DNA of 19,524 bases from Alphaproteobacteria bacterium (GCA_029263555.1 JAJUFW010000005.1:1-19524), one strand, 5' to 3'; positions 1-7,840 are shown, counted from the stretch's first letter. Program-made: numbers and translations. The notes: a model not told the origin generated them from the letters alone.

Positions 1-1
1 G

Positions 2-58
2 CGGGATCGAAGGATCGAGACCGCGGACAGCGCAAGGACGATCTTGAAGGCGGGTTAG
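2..58 (+). CDS. Possible 3' end of an upstream gene (very weak)
   Basis: Read from base 2, the plus strand gives an open stretch of 18 codons ending in TAG at 56-58. The peptide ends in ADSARTILKAG, which looks protein-like. The other two plus frames also read partly open here, so the frame choice is uncertain. No family is recognisable from so short a piece. From about 59 to 220 I see no gene, and no clear terminator before the convergent GFA gene. Confidence 0.15.
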   Translation, partial: RDRRIETADSARTILKAG

Positions 59-220
59 GGAAGGGCAGCGGGGGGGCTCGGTCCGTAATCCTTCGGCTTC
101 GAGGTTCCGGTGCGCCTGGATCCGGTTCCGGGAAAGGGTTTTCCGTCCGGAAGATGGGGCCGACTGCCCGGCGGCTGGCGACCGGCAGCATCGAGCAGAT
201 ATGTCGGGCGACGATGCGAC

Positions 221-613
221 CTATTCCTCGGAGCGACCCGTCGCGTCGCGATCGCGTTCGTATCGTCTCTTGACGGGAAACGGTGGCAACCAGGACTCGC
301 GACGGATGGTCCAGAGTTCGTAGGTCGGTGTCAGCTGGTCGGGGGCGTCCAGGGATCCCAGATGAACTTCGATTTCATCTGCGCTGCGCGCGAACACGGA
401 CGAGCCGCAGCGGGGACAGAAATGCCGCCCGGCATAGTCGCGTGTTTCGCCCTCGATCGTCACCGCATCCCGCGGGAACACCGCCGATGCGTAAAACAGG
501 GCCCCATGATGCTTGCGGCAGTCGAGGCAGTGACAGATGCCGACCCGGAACGGGCGTCCCGACGCCACGATCCGGACGTTGCCGCACAGGCAACCACCGG
601 TGAACCGGTCCAT
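221..613 (-). CDS. GFA/CENP-V family zinc-binding protein
   Basis: This 130-residue protein has the cysteine pattern of the GFA (glutathione-dependent formaldehyde-activating enzyme-like) family. C8 and C10 sit in GGCLCGNV, C27, C29 and C32 in CHCLDCRK, and C66 and C69 in FCPRCGS. These are the expected ligands of two structural zinc ions, and the length is normal for the family. Most members have no proven substrate, so formaldehyde chemistry should not be assumed. The ATG at 613 is chosen over one 17 codons upstream because GGAGGAGAGGAA lies just before it and because the conserved GGCLCG motif then falls close to the N terminus. It follows the AbrB-family gene on the same strand after 63 bases and may be co-transcribed with it. 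Confidence 0.88.
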   Translation of the reverse strand: MDRFTGGCLCGNVRIVASGRPFRVGICHCLDCRKHHGALFYASAVFPRDAVTIEGETRDYAGRHFCPRCGSSVFARSADEIEVHLGSLDAPDQLTPTYELWTIRRESWLPPFPVKRRYERDRDATGRSEE

Positions 614-676
614 GGCTTCCTCTCCTCCAAAATTGCAGATGGACGGCTGGTCGTGGCTCGGCATCGGCGCAGGCGC

Positions 677-1735
677 TTATGACCGACGCCGTTGGTCCAG
701 GCGTTCGACAATTCCGATGAACCAGGGAAGGTTCGGGATCAGTATAAAGATCCGGGTGAGCTGAAAGGCGGTGACAAGCGCAAGGTCCGCCCCGACGAAT
801 TTTGCCGTCAGGGCCATCTCCGTCACCCCACCCGGCGCCGCGCCGAGCACCAGGGCGATCGGGTCCTGACCGGCTCCGATAGCGATCAGGACGGCCAGGG
901 CCGATACGGCGACGAGTAGCGCCAGCGTGCTGGTCAATGTTGCGATCACCGCGCTGCCGCCCTTGAGAAACAGGTCCCTGTGGAACGTGCTTCCGAGCCA
1001 CGTTCCGAGGACGATCTGCGCCATGGCGAGTATCGGCGGGGGAAACGCCACCGGATGAAGGCCGACGGCCGCGGCGAGGGACGACAGGAAGAGGGGGCCG
1101 AGAAAGAAGGGGTTGGACAGGCCCAGCTTGCGAAACAGCAAGGCCCCGGAAACGGCAAGCAGCGCCAGAAATCCGTTGCCGAGAACGTCGAAGCTGCCGC
1201 CCGCCGCGATCGTGGAGCGATCGGGCCAGCCGTCGACCGAATAGATGGCAATCGGCACCAGCACGACGATGGCGGCGATCCGCGTCGTTTGGGCAAGGAT
1301 GATCGGCGCCGGATCGCTGTGAAATCTTTCGGCCAGAACGGCAGCTTCGACCGGACTTGTCGGGAAGGTGATCAGGAAGGCCTGCGGAAGCGGCATATCG
1401 GCCAGCCGGGCCAGGAGGACGCCTATGATACAGGCGCAGAGCGCCGTCACCAGGGCCATGCCGATCATCAGCGGCGCCAGGGCAAGCAGGGCCGCGACGG
1501 CTGTGGGAGTGAAGGCGAGACCGACTTGGGCCGCGATGATCGCCTGCCCGACCGGGCGTGTATGGATGGGCACTTCGACGTTGAACGGGCCGAAAATATA
1601 CGCGATGGCGGTGAAGATCAGCGGGCCCATCATCCATGGCAGCGGCATCCCGATGACGGCGAACAACCAGCCCGCGGCCGAAGCGAACAGATAGAGGGTC
1701 GCGAGGGCGGCTTTTTCTTTGATGACCGGGGGCAT
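677..1735 (-). CDS. AbrB/AmoA-family integral membrane protein
   Basis: This is a 352-residue, strongly hydrophobic protein with about ten membrane segments arranged as two related halves. The first half carries LPWMMGP (32-38) and PTSPVEAA (125-132). The second carries AAPGGVTEMALTAKF (from residue 299), followed by a conserved-looking LTRIFIL. This is the pattern of Pfam's AbrB family (PF05145). That family is often misannotated as ammonia monooxygenase or as a transcriptional regulator, but it looks like a transporter and is unrelated to the Bacillus AbrB DNA-binding protein. The substrate is unknown. The ATG at 1735 has only a weak ribosome site. The gene is divergent from a fumarylacetoacetate-hydrolase-family gene across a 625-base gap, so the protein could import a substrate for that enzyme, but this is inference. 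Confidence 0.87.
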   Translation of the reverse strand: MPPVIKEKAALATLYLFASAAGWLFAVIGMPLPWMMGPLIFTAIAYIFGPFNVEVPIHTRPVGQAIIAAQVGLAFTPTAVAALLALAPLMIGMALVTALCACIIGVLLARLADMPLPQAFLITFPTSPVEAAVLAERFHSDPAPIILAQTTRIAAIVVLVPIAIYSVDGWPDRSTIAAGGSFDVLGNGFLALLAVSGALLFRKLGLSNPFFLGPLFLSSLAAAVGLHPVAFPPPILAMAQIVLGTWLGSTFHRDLFLKGGSAVIATLTSTLALLVAVSALAVLIAIGAGQDPIALVLGAAPGGVTEMALTAKFVGADLALVTAFQLTRIFILIPNLPWFIGIVERLDQRRRS

Positions 1736-2360
1736 GGGATTTCAGCTTTCAGCGTTCGGGCAGGATGACCCTGTCGGGTGCGGTCCTTGTGGCGGGTGCC
1801 ATTCGAAAGGATGATCTTGGGCCGCGGTGCGCGCCGCCGTCAGACACGCATCGGAAGGGTTGGCGTAATTGCGGGATCGGGGGCAAGGCTTTGTCCCGGG
1901 TGCAGGACCTCATTCCTCCGTCGCCAGGAGGGCGGCAGAGGGGCGGGGCATTTCCGGGAGGCGCGCAGGTCGGGCCAGATGAGACAATGCGATTCCCTGA
2001 AGTCGCAAAAAGGGAGATAAGTTGAAGTCATATCGGCGGAATTCGGAAGATACCGACAACGGTCCATAGTCTTTTTCCAAGTCTATCCGGACAAGAGGCC
2101 GAAGTCCCATGAAAAGGAGGGGGAACTTGTGCATTTCCCAACGTCCATAGCGATACGGGCGCGTCTAGCGGGGGCGCGAGAGCCGATGCCTCTACCGCCC
2201 AGCCTGGTTTCGTGGCGCCGTCGAGACCTTGCGCCGACCGGCGGGCCGCGGCCGCAGGCCCTGATCTTCATCTCCGGCGGGCGGCGAGGGTGGACCGGCA
2301 AGGCGTCCGATCTCCGATGTCTCCGATGACCCGGCCTCTCGCCAAGTCGAAGTGAGAGAC
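1736..2360. other. 625-base intergenic gap between divergent genes
   Basis: No convincing gene lies here. Short open frames on both strands have no recognisable motifs. A small hairpin (CCTCC at 1915-1919, GGAGG at 1927-1931) and a near-repeat of GTCCATAG (2064-2071 and 2144-2151) are visible. A very strong Shine-Dalgarno-like AAAAGGAGGGGG (2113-2124) is followed by a GTG at 2129 opening a 66-codon frame that resembles no protein I know. Promoters for the flanking divergent genes should lie here, but I cannot place them with confidence. Confidence 0.5.
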
Positions 2361-3224
2361 ATGAAAGTTGCGCGATTCCTGAACGACGGAAATCTCTCGG
2401 TCGGCGTCGTGGATGCCGATGCCGGTTGCATCCATGCCGTCGATCCGAAGTTCACCAATGTCGTCGACCTGATCCGGATTACGGCTTCCGGGGTGAAGCT
2501 CGACAGTCCCGGGACGGCGCCGGTTAAGCTGGATCAGGTGCGTCTGCTCGCGCCGATCGTGCCGGACCGCAATGTGTTCTGCGTCGGAAAGAACTACCGT
2601 GACCATGCCAGGGAGTTTTCGCACAGCGGCTTCGAGGCCGGCGCGGTCAGGGGGCAGGAAATCGACGATTATCCTGCGATCTTCACGAAGCCGCCGAGCG
2701 CGATCGTGGGACCGGGGGCAACGGTCGAGCTGCATCCCGAAGCGACCTCGGCCGTCGATTACGAGGCGGAGCTGGCGGTCGTGATCGGCAGGTCCGGACG
2801 CAACATCCCCGAGGAGGATGCAATGGATCACGTGTGGGGATATACAATCGTCAACGACGTCACCGCGCGCGATCGCCAGCGCAACCATAAGCAGTGGTTC
2901 GCCGGAAAGGGGCTGGATACCTTCTGTCCGATGGGGCCCTGGATCGTGACCGCCGACGAAATCGACCCCGACAATCTGGATATCGAATGCCGGGTGAACG
3001 GGGAACTGCGTCAGAAGGCGAATACGCGCGACCTGATCTTCAAGATCCCGCAGCTGATCTCCGCCATTTCGGCCGGGCTGACGCTGCAAGCCGGGGATAT
3101 CATCGCAACGGGTACTCCGGCAGGCGTCGGGATCGGTTTCGATCCGCCGCGCTTCCTGAAATCGGGCGATCGGGTCGAGATTTCGATTTCCGGGATCGGC
3201 ACCCTCAGCAACCCGTTCGGCTGA
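2361..3224 (+). CDS. Fumarylacetoacetate hydrolase (FAH) family protein
   Basis: The protein has 287 residues, typical of bacterial FAH-family hydrolases and isomerases that act on beta-diketo or ring-cleavage acids in aromatic breakdown. The fold is visible as an N-terminal small domain (about 1-65), then FCVGKNYRDHAREF at 73-86 and FTKPPSAIVGPG near 108. The divalent-metal ligands E135 and E137 are in DYEAELAVVIG, and D166 is in NDVTARD. GTPAGVG lies near 251. The exact substrate (acylpyruvate, oxaloacetate, ureidoglycolate-like or other) cannot be read from sequence. I use the ATG at 2361, which has GTGAGAG just upstream; an in-frame GTG at 2352 is the alternative. No operon partner follows on the same strand for over 400 bases. 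Confidence 0.92.
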   Translation: MKVARFLNDGNLSVGVVDADAGCIHAVDPKFTNVVDLIRITASGVKLDSPGTAPVKLDQVRLLAPIVPDRNVFCVGKNYRDHAREFSHSGFEAGAVRGQEIDDYPAIFTKPPSAIVGPGATVELHPEATSAVDYEAELAVVIGRSGRNIPEEDAMDHVWGYTIVNDVTARDRQRNHKQWFAGKGLDTFCPMGPWIVTADEIDPDNLDIECRVNGELRQKANTRDLIFKIPQLISAISAGLTLQAGDIIATGTPAGVGIGFDPPRFLKSGDRVEISISGIGTLSNPFG

Positions 3225-3249
3225 AAGCACGTGTTCACCTGCGCGGCCC

Positions 3250-3455
3250 CTATTGGCTTGGCGCCATGCCTAGGTGCCCCAGGCCTGGCGCCGGGTCGAG
3301 AGGTTGGCTTCCTTGTGCCCACTCCTTGCGGGCGATCAGCGTTGCCTCGACGCGATTCCGGACCTTCAGCATCTCATCTGCACGACCCCCGAAACATGAG
3401 CGACGATCGGCGCGGTTCTCAGCCAGGGCGATTCTGTGCCGGAAGTCACGGGGCG
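3250..3455 (-). pseudogene. Possible remnant of a coding sequence, family unknown
   Basis: A minus-strand frame ending in TAG at 3250-3252 is open for about 65 codons and has a natural-looking composition. Its core, DEMLKVRNRVEATLIARKEW, is helical and charged, with codon choice biased to G or C in third positions. It has no upstream start with a ribosome site, and the frame decays into low-quality sequence, so it would be the tail of a broken gene. I do not recognise the family. It may also be a chance open frame in GC-rich DNA. Confidence 0.2.
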
Positions 3456-3473
3456 GGCGCCGACTGGATGGGC

Positions 3474-3499
3474 GGAACCTGGGTTTCGGGCATCCGGTT
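3474..3499 (+). promoter_or_regulatory. Candidate EcfG (general stress) promoter for dps
   Basis: GGAAC at 3474-3478 is separated by 18 bases from GTT at 3497-3499 (GGTT if the base before is counted). This matches the alphaproteobacterial EcfG pattern GGAAC-N16/17-CGTT, except for the first base of the -10. It points toward dps, about 150 bases downstream, and dps is a common member of that regulon. The same spacing recurs at three other sites in this window. Confidence 0.55.
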
Positions 3500-3648
3500 A
3501 ATGAGATGTCTTAGACGCGCCCCGCGACGCTGCCCTGGCGTCCGCATGGGATTTCCGGGCGGATGATCATGGGTTTCGACGGGCTTTCGGCATCCGCCGG
3601 CATATCGCCGTCCGGGCCGCGTCAGTGCCATGCCAAGGTGAGGGACCG

Positions 3649-4155
3649 ATGGACTTTCAGGATGTGGTGCAGAAATCGCATGAGCCGCTGGACGTCAAGG
3701 TCGGCATGCCGGAGGATCAAAGGCGTGGGATCGCCAACGGTCTCAACAAGGTCCTTTCGGACACCTACGTTCTGCTCGGCAAGACGCACGGGTTCCACTG
3801 GAACGTGACCGGTCCGCACTTCCATTCGCTGCATGAGATGTTCGAGGACCAGTATCGCGATCTGGTCGATGCCGTTGACGACATTGCCGAACGCATTCGG
3901 GCGCTGGGCTTCTTCGCGCCGGGCAGCCTCAGCCAGTTCCTGAAGTACGCCGACATCGAGGACGAGCACGGCGTCCCGGATGCCGAGGAGATGATCCGGC
4001 AGCTCGCGCGCGACAACGAACTCCTGAGCCGCACCTGCCGGGCCGTGGTCGAGCTGACCCATAAGGCGGACGACACGGTCACCGAGGATCTGATGAACGA
4101 GCGCATGGCCGCCCACGACAAGGCGGCGTGGATGCTGCGTGCCACCCTCCGGTGA
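3649..4155 (+). CDS. dps: Dps-family ferritin-like DNA protection protein
   Basis: This 168-residue protein is of the Dps type, a cytoplasmic dodecamer that oxidises and stores iron and shields DNA in starvation or peroxide stress. The intersubunit ferroxidase ligands keep the family spacing: H50 in FHWNV, H62 in SLHEMF, D77 and E81 in AVDDIAER, with E66 where Listeria Dps has a further acidic ligand. Length is normal for the family. The ATG at 3649 has AAGGTGAGG just upstream and is preferred to a GTG eight codons earlier. The N-terminal tail has few lysines, so direct DNA binding is not assured. An EcfG-like promoter lies upstream and a strong hairpin follows the stop. Confidence 0.95.
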   Translation: MDFQDVVQKSHEPLDVKVGMPEDQRRGIANGLNKVLSDTYVLLGKTHGFHWNVTGPHFHSLHEMFEDQYRDLVDAVDDIAERIRALGFFAPGSLSQFLKYADIEDEHGVPDAEEMIRQLARDNELLSRTCRAVVELTHKADDTVTEDLMNERMAAHDKAAWMLRATLR

Positions 4156-4186
4156 CCTCGGGGCCGGTAACGGTGCGAATATCGGA

Positions 4187-4224
4187 TGACGGGCATGGCC
4201 GCAGGATCGCGGCCATGCCCGTCA
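4187..4224. terminator. 16-bp perfect hairpin between dps and grxB
   Basis: The left arm at 4187-4202 (TGACGGGCATGGCCGC) pairs perfectly with 4209-4224 across a 6-base loop. It lies between two convergent genes and its right arm includes the stop codon of grxB. There is no clear T-run on either side, so it may work as a bidirectional stem terminator or as an mRNA 3' stabiliser. Confidence 0.75.
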
Positions 4225-4854
4225 CATCGCCTGATCGAAGAGGAGCGGTACGCCGCTCCTCTGCTCAAGACGCTCGGCATAGGAACGCACCGGCCCTGGA
4301 AAGGGCAGGTCCCGGACGATCGAAAGCGACCGCAGGATTGGCCACAGAAGGATGTCGCTGATCCCCACCGTCTCGCGCCCGTCGAGAAGCGGCGCAAGCG
4401 CCTCCAGCTTCGGCCTCAAGGCCGCCATGAATCCGTCTGTGCCGGTCATCAGCGCCTCCAGGTCGCCGAGATCCTCCGCTTCGCGAAGCCGATAGGCCTC
4501 GCGGGCCTCCGCCGTCGCGAGTTCGGCGAAGTCTCCCTTGGTGAAGCGGGGAATGAACAGCTTCGCGGCCAGCGGCCAGGCATCCTTGCCCCAATTGTCG
4601 AGCGCCGGATCGCCCGGGCCGTCGAAGACCGGTTCTCCCAGATGGTCGACGTAATGGACGATGTCGAGGCTCTCGCCCATGAAGCTGCCGTCGTCCCTCT
4701 CGAGGATCGGCAGGGCCTTCCGGCCGATCATCCGGACGGGCGTCTCGGCATCGTTGGCCATGACGACCGACAGTTCGACCGGGACCTCCTTCAGACCGAA
4801 GGCCATACGCGCCCTGCTGCAGAAGGGGCAGTGTTCGTAGATGTAGAGCTTCAT
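4222..4854 (-). CDS. grxB: Glutaredoxin 2
   Basis: This 210-residue protein matches the GrxB type: a thioredoxin fold with a GST-like helical C-terminal domain. It begins MKLYIYEHCPFC, with the dithiol active site C9-P-F-C12, followed by FGLKEVPVEL, the ETPVRMIG segment, and ESLDIVHYVD in the glutathione-binding region. E. coli Grx2 has 215 residues. The protein reduces glutathione mixed disulfides in the cytoplasm. The ATG at 4854 fits the family start exactly; the longer open frame upstream is not used. The gene is divergent from a quinone-oxidoreductase-like gene and convergent with dps, sharing its stop codon with the intergenic hairpin. Confidence 0.95.
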   Translation of the reverse strand: MKLYIYEHCPFCSRARMAFGLKEVPVELSVVMANDAETPVRMIGRKALPILERDDGSFMGESLDIVHYVDHLGEPVFDGPGDPALDNWGKDAWPLAAKLFIPRFTKGDFAELATAEAREAYRLREAEDLGDLEALMTGTDGFMAALRPKLEALAPLLDGRETVGISDILLWPILRSLSIVRDLPFPGPVRSYAERLEQRSGVPLLFDQAM

Positions 4855-4919
4855 GCCCGACCTCCGCTGTTTGGGGGCAAGACGATCGCGCCAGGCAATC
4901 GGCAACATCGGTGCATACC

Positions 4920-4939
4920 GACGCGTTGGGAAACACGTC
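4920..4939. promoter_or_regulatory. Imperfect dyad in the grxB / oxidoreductase divergent gap
   Basis: GACGCGTT at 4920-4927 and AACACGTC at 4932-4939 form an inverted repeat with 8-base arms, one mismatch and a 4-base spacer. It lies 30 bases before the oxidoreductase start and about 65 bases before the grxB start. The placement suits an operator, but the regulator is unknown. Confidence 0.35.
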
Positions 4940-4969
4940 AACTGCAAGCGCCTCATGGAAAAACTCGAT

Positions 4970-5926
4970 ATGCGCGCGATGGTTCTCCCCCGTTTCGGTG
5001 GCGCCGATCTCTTCGAAGCCCGCGAGGTGGAGCGGCCGACCCCGGCGCCGGGAGAGGTCCTGGTCCGGGTCGTCGCGACCTCGGTCAATCCCGTGGACGC
5101 GAAGCTTCGGGCGGACGGAAGCTGGGCACGGCTGCGCCCGCCCGTGATCCTCGGCTACGACGTGGCCGGCGTCGTGGAGGAGGTCGGCCCCGGGGTATCG
5201 GCGTTCCGCCCGGGCGACGAGGTGTTCTACACGCCGGAGATCTTCGGAAACCAGCACGGCAGCTATGCCGAATACAACGCCGTGAGCGCGTCGATCGTCG
5301 CCCGGAAGCCGGCCGGCCTCTCCTTCGAGGAAGCGGCCGCGATCCCACTTGCAGGCGGCACGGCTTGGGAAGCGATCGTCCGCCGGATGGCCGTCCGGCC
5401 GGGCGAGACGGTGTTGATTCAAGGCGGCGCCGGGGGCGTCGGCTCCTTCGCGATACAGTTCGCCAAGGCCGCCGGTGCCCGCGTGCTTGCGACGGCGAGC
5501 GCCCGGAGCCTGGAGCTGCTGCGTGAGCTTGGCGCGGATGTTGCGATCGATTACCGCGCTGAGAATGCGACGGCGACCGCGCTCGACGAAACCGACGGCC
5601 GCGGGGTGGACGCCGTGTTCGATATCGCGGGCGAGAATCTGGTGTCGCGCTCCTTGCCGGCGGTGCGTCCGCTCGGCCGGATCGCATGCATTCTGCCGCC
5701 GGTCGGGGATCTGGCGCCGCTTTACCAGAACAACATCACCCTGCATGGGATCTTTCTGACCCGGGAAGGCGCCCGTCTCGCGCAGATGGCGGCCCTGTTC
5801 GAGCGAGGACAGGCGCACCCGGTCATCGACCAGGTCCTGCCGCTCGACCGGGTCGGCGAAGCCCATGCCCGCATCGACACGGGCCACGGCCGCGGCAAGA
5901 TCGTGCTCAAGGTGGCCGTAGGGTGA
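4970..5926 (+). CDS. Quinone oxidoreductase-like NADP-dependent MDR protein
   Basis: This 318-residue protein belongs to the medium-chain dehydrogenase/reductase superfamily, quinone oxidoreductase branch. It opens MRAMVLPRFGG, then SVNPVDAKLR near 38 and LGYDVAGVVEEVG at 61-73. The dinucleotide-binding GGAGGVG is at 152-158. GYD stands where zinc alcohol dehydrogenases have GHE, and the structural-zinc cysteines are absent, so it should be zinc-free and reduce quinones or enones with NAD(P)H. The start at 4970 fits the usual family N terminus and has GGAAA upstream; ATG 4955 is the alternative. It is divergent from grxB and faces the lysR gene, consistent with an electrophile-defence neighbourhood. 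Confidence 0.9.
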   Translation: MRAMVLPRFGGADLFEAREVERPTPAPGEVLVRVVATSVNPVDAKLRADGSWARLRPPVILGYDVAGVVEEVGPGVSAFRPGDEVFYTPEIFGNQHGSYAEYNAVSASIVARKPAGLSFEEAAAIPLAGGTAWEAIVRRMAVRPGETVLIQGGAGGVGSFAIQFAKAAGARVLATASARSLELLRELGADVAIDYRAENATATALDETDGRGVDAVFDIAGENLVSRSLPAVRPLGRIACILPPVGDLAPLYQNNITLHGIFLTREGARLAQMAALFERGQAHPVIDQVLPLDRVGEAHARIDTGHGRGKIVLKVAVG

Positions 5927-5934
5927 AGCCGGGA

Positions 5935-5954
5935 GAGGCCCCGCAATCGGCCTC
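5935..5954. terminator. Short hairpin between convergent oxidoreductase and lysR
   Basis: GAGGCC at 5935-5940 pairs perfectly with GGCCTC at 5949-5954 across 8 bases in the 26-base gap between convergent genes. It overlaps the lysR stop codon. There is no T-run, so it is a modest candidate for a two-way terminator. Confidence 0.4.
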
Positions 5955-6885
5955 AACCCTTCCGGGATGCCGACAGCGACTTCATCATGCAGCTGTCCCA
6001 GGAGGGCTCGCTGAAATGCGCCAGCAGCGTGTCGATCAGGACCCGGACCTTTCGCGGGACATAGGCCCCAGGGGGCCGTACGACGTAAAGGCCATGCTCG
6101 GGCAGGGCGTAATCGGTGAGGAGCGGCACGAGCCTGCCGCTGTCGATGTGGTGGGCCACGATGAAGGTCGGAACTTCGGCGATGCCCAGCCCTTCCAAGG
6201 CCCATTGTACGATGGCATCGCCGCTGTCGGCCCGCATCCGGCCCCCCGGGCGGACGGATATCCTGCGGCTGCCGGCCCTGAAGTGCCAATCGGCTCCGGC
6301 CCGTCCGGTATAGATCAGGCAGTCATGTGCAACGAGGTCGCCCGGCGTCTTCGGCCGTCCGCGCCGGTCGAGATAGTCGGGGCTCGCGACCAGGATAGTC
6401 CGGATCGGCGCGATCCGCCGCGCCACGAGGCTTGAGTCCCGAAGCCTGCCGATGCGAACGGCGGCATCGAAACCTTCGCCGATCAGATCGACGATCCGGT
6501 CGCTGTAGGAAATATCCATTTCCAGCCTCGGGTGCTGCCGGGCGAGATCCGCCACGACCGGCCCCATATGGTGCACGCCGAAGGACAAGGGCACCGACAG
6601 GCGCAGCCGCCCGGCGACTCCGTTCTCCTGCTGCGCAATCGCCTCGCGCGCCTCCTCCAGTTCGGCAAGGATCCGCTCGCTTCGTGCCTTGAACTCCAGG
6701 CCCGCTTCGGTCGGGCTGACGCCGCGCGTGGTACGGCGCAGGAGCCGAACCCCCAGATCCGCCTCGAGCCGGGCGATCCGACGGCTGACGATGGATTTCG
6801 AAACCCCTAGGCGCGTGGCCGCGCGGTTGAAGCTACCACTCTCGACGACCTCCACCAGGCTCCTCAGATCCTCGATCTCAGTCAT
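5953..6885 (-). CDS. LysR-family transcriptional regulator
   Basis: This 310-residue protein has normal LysR-type length. The N-terminal winged helix-turn-helix covers about residues 1-60, with SFNRAATRLGVSKSIVSRRI and LLRRTTRGVSPTEAG. A linker helix and a periplasmic-binding-protein-like effector domain follow, with the RLRLSVPLSFG and DAAVRIGRL segments typical of the AaeR/DsdC-like branch that often controls a divergent redox gene. The ATG at 6885 begins MTEIEDLRSLVEVVE, the usual family opening; 30 upstream codons in the open frame are discarded. It is divergent from azoR, with 104 bases between the starts, so it most likely controls azoR and itself. The inducer is unknown; quinones or azo compounds are plausible. 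Confidence 0.93.
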   Translation of the reverse strand: MTEIEDLRSLVEVVESGSFNRAATRLGVSKSIVSRRIARLEADLGVRLLRRTTRGVSPTEAGLEFKARSERILAELEEAREAIAQQENGVAGRLRLSVPLSFGVHHMGPVVADLARQHPRLEMDISYSDRIVDLIGEGFDAAVRIGRLRDSSLVARRIAPIRTILVASPDYLDRRGRPKTPGDLVAHDCLIYTGRAGADWHFRAGSRRISVRPGGRMRADSGDAIVQWALEGLGIAEVPTFIVAHHIDSGRLVPLLTDYALPEHGLYVVRPPGAYVPRKVRVLIDTLLAHFSEPSWDSCMMKSLSASRKG

Positions 6886-6915
6886 CCGTGTTCCGTTTTG
6901 AGCAACATGATGGTT

Positions 6916-6965
6916 CCCATTATGGGCATACCGGAGCGTTTGGTGGACCACTAACTTTTGCCCAT
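6916..6965. promoter_or_regulatory. lysR-azoR operator region with T-N11-A box
   Basis: Two palindromes lie between the divergent starts. CCCAT-T-ATGGG is at 6916-6926. GTGG-A-CCAC is at 6943-6951 and is extended by TT before and AA after with one mismatched pair. In the second, T6941 and A6953 give the T-N11-A spacing of LysR-type boxes. ATGGGCA (6922-6928) also pairs with TGCCCAT (6959-6965). Confidence 0.5.
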
Positions 6966-6989
6966 CGCATTTCACGAGGAGGCCACCTG

Positions 6990-7619
6990 ATGTCCACCAT
7001 TCTCGTCCTCACCAGCAGTGCCCTCGGCACGGCTTCAGTTTCGAATCGCCTCGTCGAGGAGACCGTCGCGCGCTTCCGTTCCCGGGATCCTGGGCTGCAG
7101 GTCGTCACACGAGATCTCGGCCGCGACCCGGTCCCACACTTGACCTTCGATTCAGCCACGGTGCTCCGTAAGGGCGAGGCGACCAATGACGCCCAGGTCG
7201 CGGCCCTGGCCCTTTCCGACGCGCTGATCGCCGAGCTGAAGGCTGCAGACACCGTCATCATCGGCGCGCCCATGTACAATTTCGGCATGCCATCGACCCT
7301 GAAGTCCTGGTTCGACTATGTCCTGCGGGCGGGCATCACCTTCCGGTACACGGAGAGCGGCCCGGTCGGCTTGCTCCCGGGCAAGCGCGCCATCGTCGTC
7401 GAGACCCGTGGCGGGCTCTACAGTGAAGGACCGGCTCAGGTGATGGATTCCCAGGAGCCTCATCTCCGCAACCTACTGGGCTTCATGGGCATCACCGACG
7501 TCACCTTCGTCCGGGCAGAGAAGCTGGCCTTCGGGCCCGATGCCAGCGAGGCGGCGATCACGGCGGCCCGCGCAGAACTGGAGCAGGTCATCGAAAATCG
7601 GTTCGAGATGGCGGCCTGA
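6990..7619 (+). CDS. azoR: FMN-dependent NADH azoreductase
   Basis: This 209-residue protein is a flavodoxin-fold enzyme of the AzoR type, normally a homodimer that reduces quinones and azo bonds by two-electron transfer from NAD(P)H. The N-terminal strand and phosphate loop is MSTILVLTSSALGTASVSNR. The flavin-contacting motif MYNFGMPSTLKSWFDYV lies at 95-111, followed by RAGITFRYTESGPVGLL and the ETRGGLY segment near 138-144. The ATG at 6990 follows GAGGAGG closely, which settles the start. The divergent LysR regulator and the dyads between them suggest inducible expression. With the quinone-oxidoreductase-like enzyme nearby it forms a quinone/electrophile detoxification pair. Confidence 0.95.
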   Translation: MSTILVLTSSALGTASVSNRLVEETVARFRSRDPGLQVVTRDLGRDPVPHLTFDSATVLRKGEATNDAQVAALALSDALIAELKAADTVIIGAPMYNFGMPSTLKSWFDYVLRAGITFRYTESGPVGLLPGKRAIVVETRGGLYSEGPAQVMDSQEPHLRNLLGFMGITDVTFVRAEKLAFGPDASEAAITAARAELEQVIENRFEMAA

Positions 7620-7840
7620 AACCCCGCCATCGCTTCCCCCGCCGGTTGAGACGGGCGCCGGCGTCCTCCCGCGACCTATTCCGTCCACGGGGCAAAGAAG
7701 GGCTGATCGTGGGAAGGGCCCGATGCCGGCCGCCGGGAGCGTCCGCAGGGAAGGGGCCACAACGCGATCGGCTGCCATTACCGTCCCGATCCCGCCTGCG
7801 CCGGGGCCTCGAACCGGAAACGACAGGGAGAACCAGCCAG

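Larger units (their letters stand above)
3225..3648. other. 424-base gap upstream of dps
   Basis: This region has no intact gene. It carries a candidate EcfG-type promoter (listed separately at 3474-3499) oriented toward dps, which implies a leader of roughly 140 bases. On the minus strand, 3250 to about 3455 reads open with a protein-like composition (listed separately as a possible remnant). Confidence 0.5.

Noticed and set aside
375..1637. Long minus-strand open frame across the AbrB and GFA genes
   Set aside because: It is an Arg/Pro/His-rich shadow in another frame. The AbrB and GFA frames carry clear family motifs over the same bases.
2129..2329. 66-codon plus-strand frame behind a very strong Shine-Dalgarno-like sequence
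   Set aside because: The peptide is Arg/Pro-rich with unusual codons (ATA, CTA) and resembles no family. Purine-rich tracts can arise by chance.
2268..3230. Long minus-strand frame opposite the FAH-family gene
   Set aside because: It mirrors the antisense of a well-supported FAH protein and has no motif of its own.
4265..6289. Very long minus-strand frame spanning grxB, the oxidoreductase and part of lysR
   Set aside because: It is a GC-rich antisense or frame-shifted shadow; three proteins with family motifs explain the same DNA.
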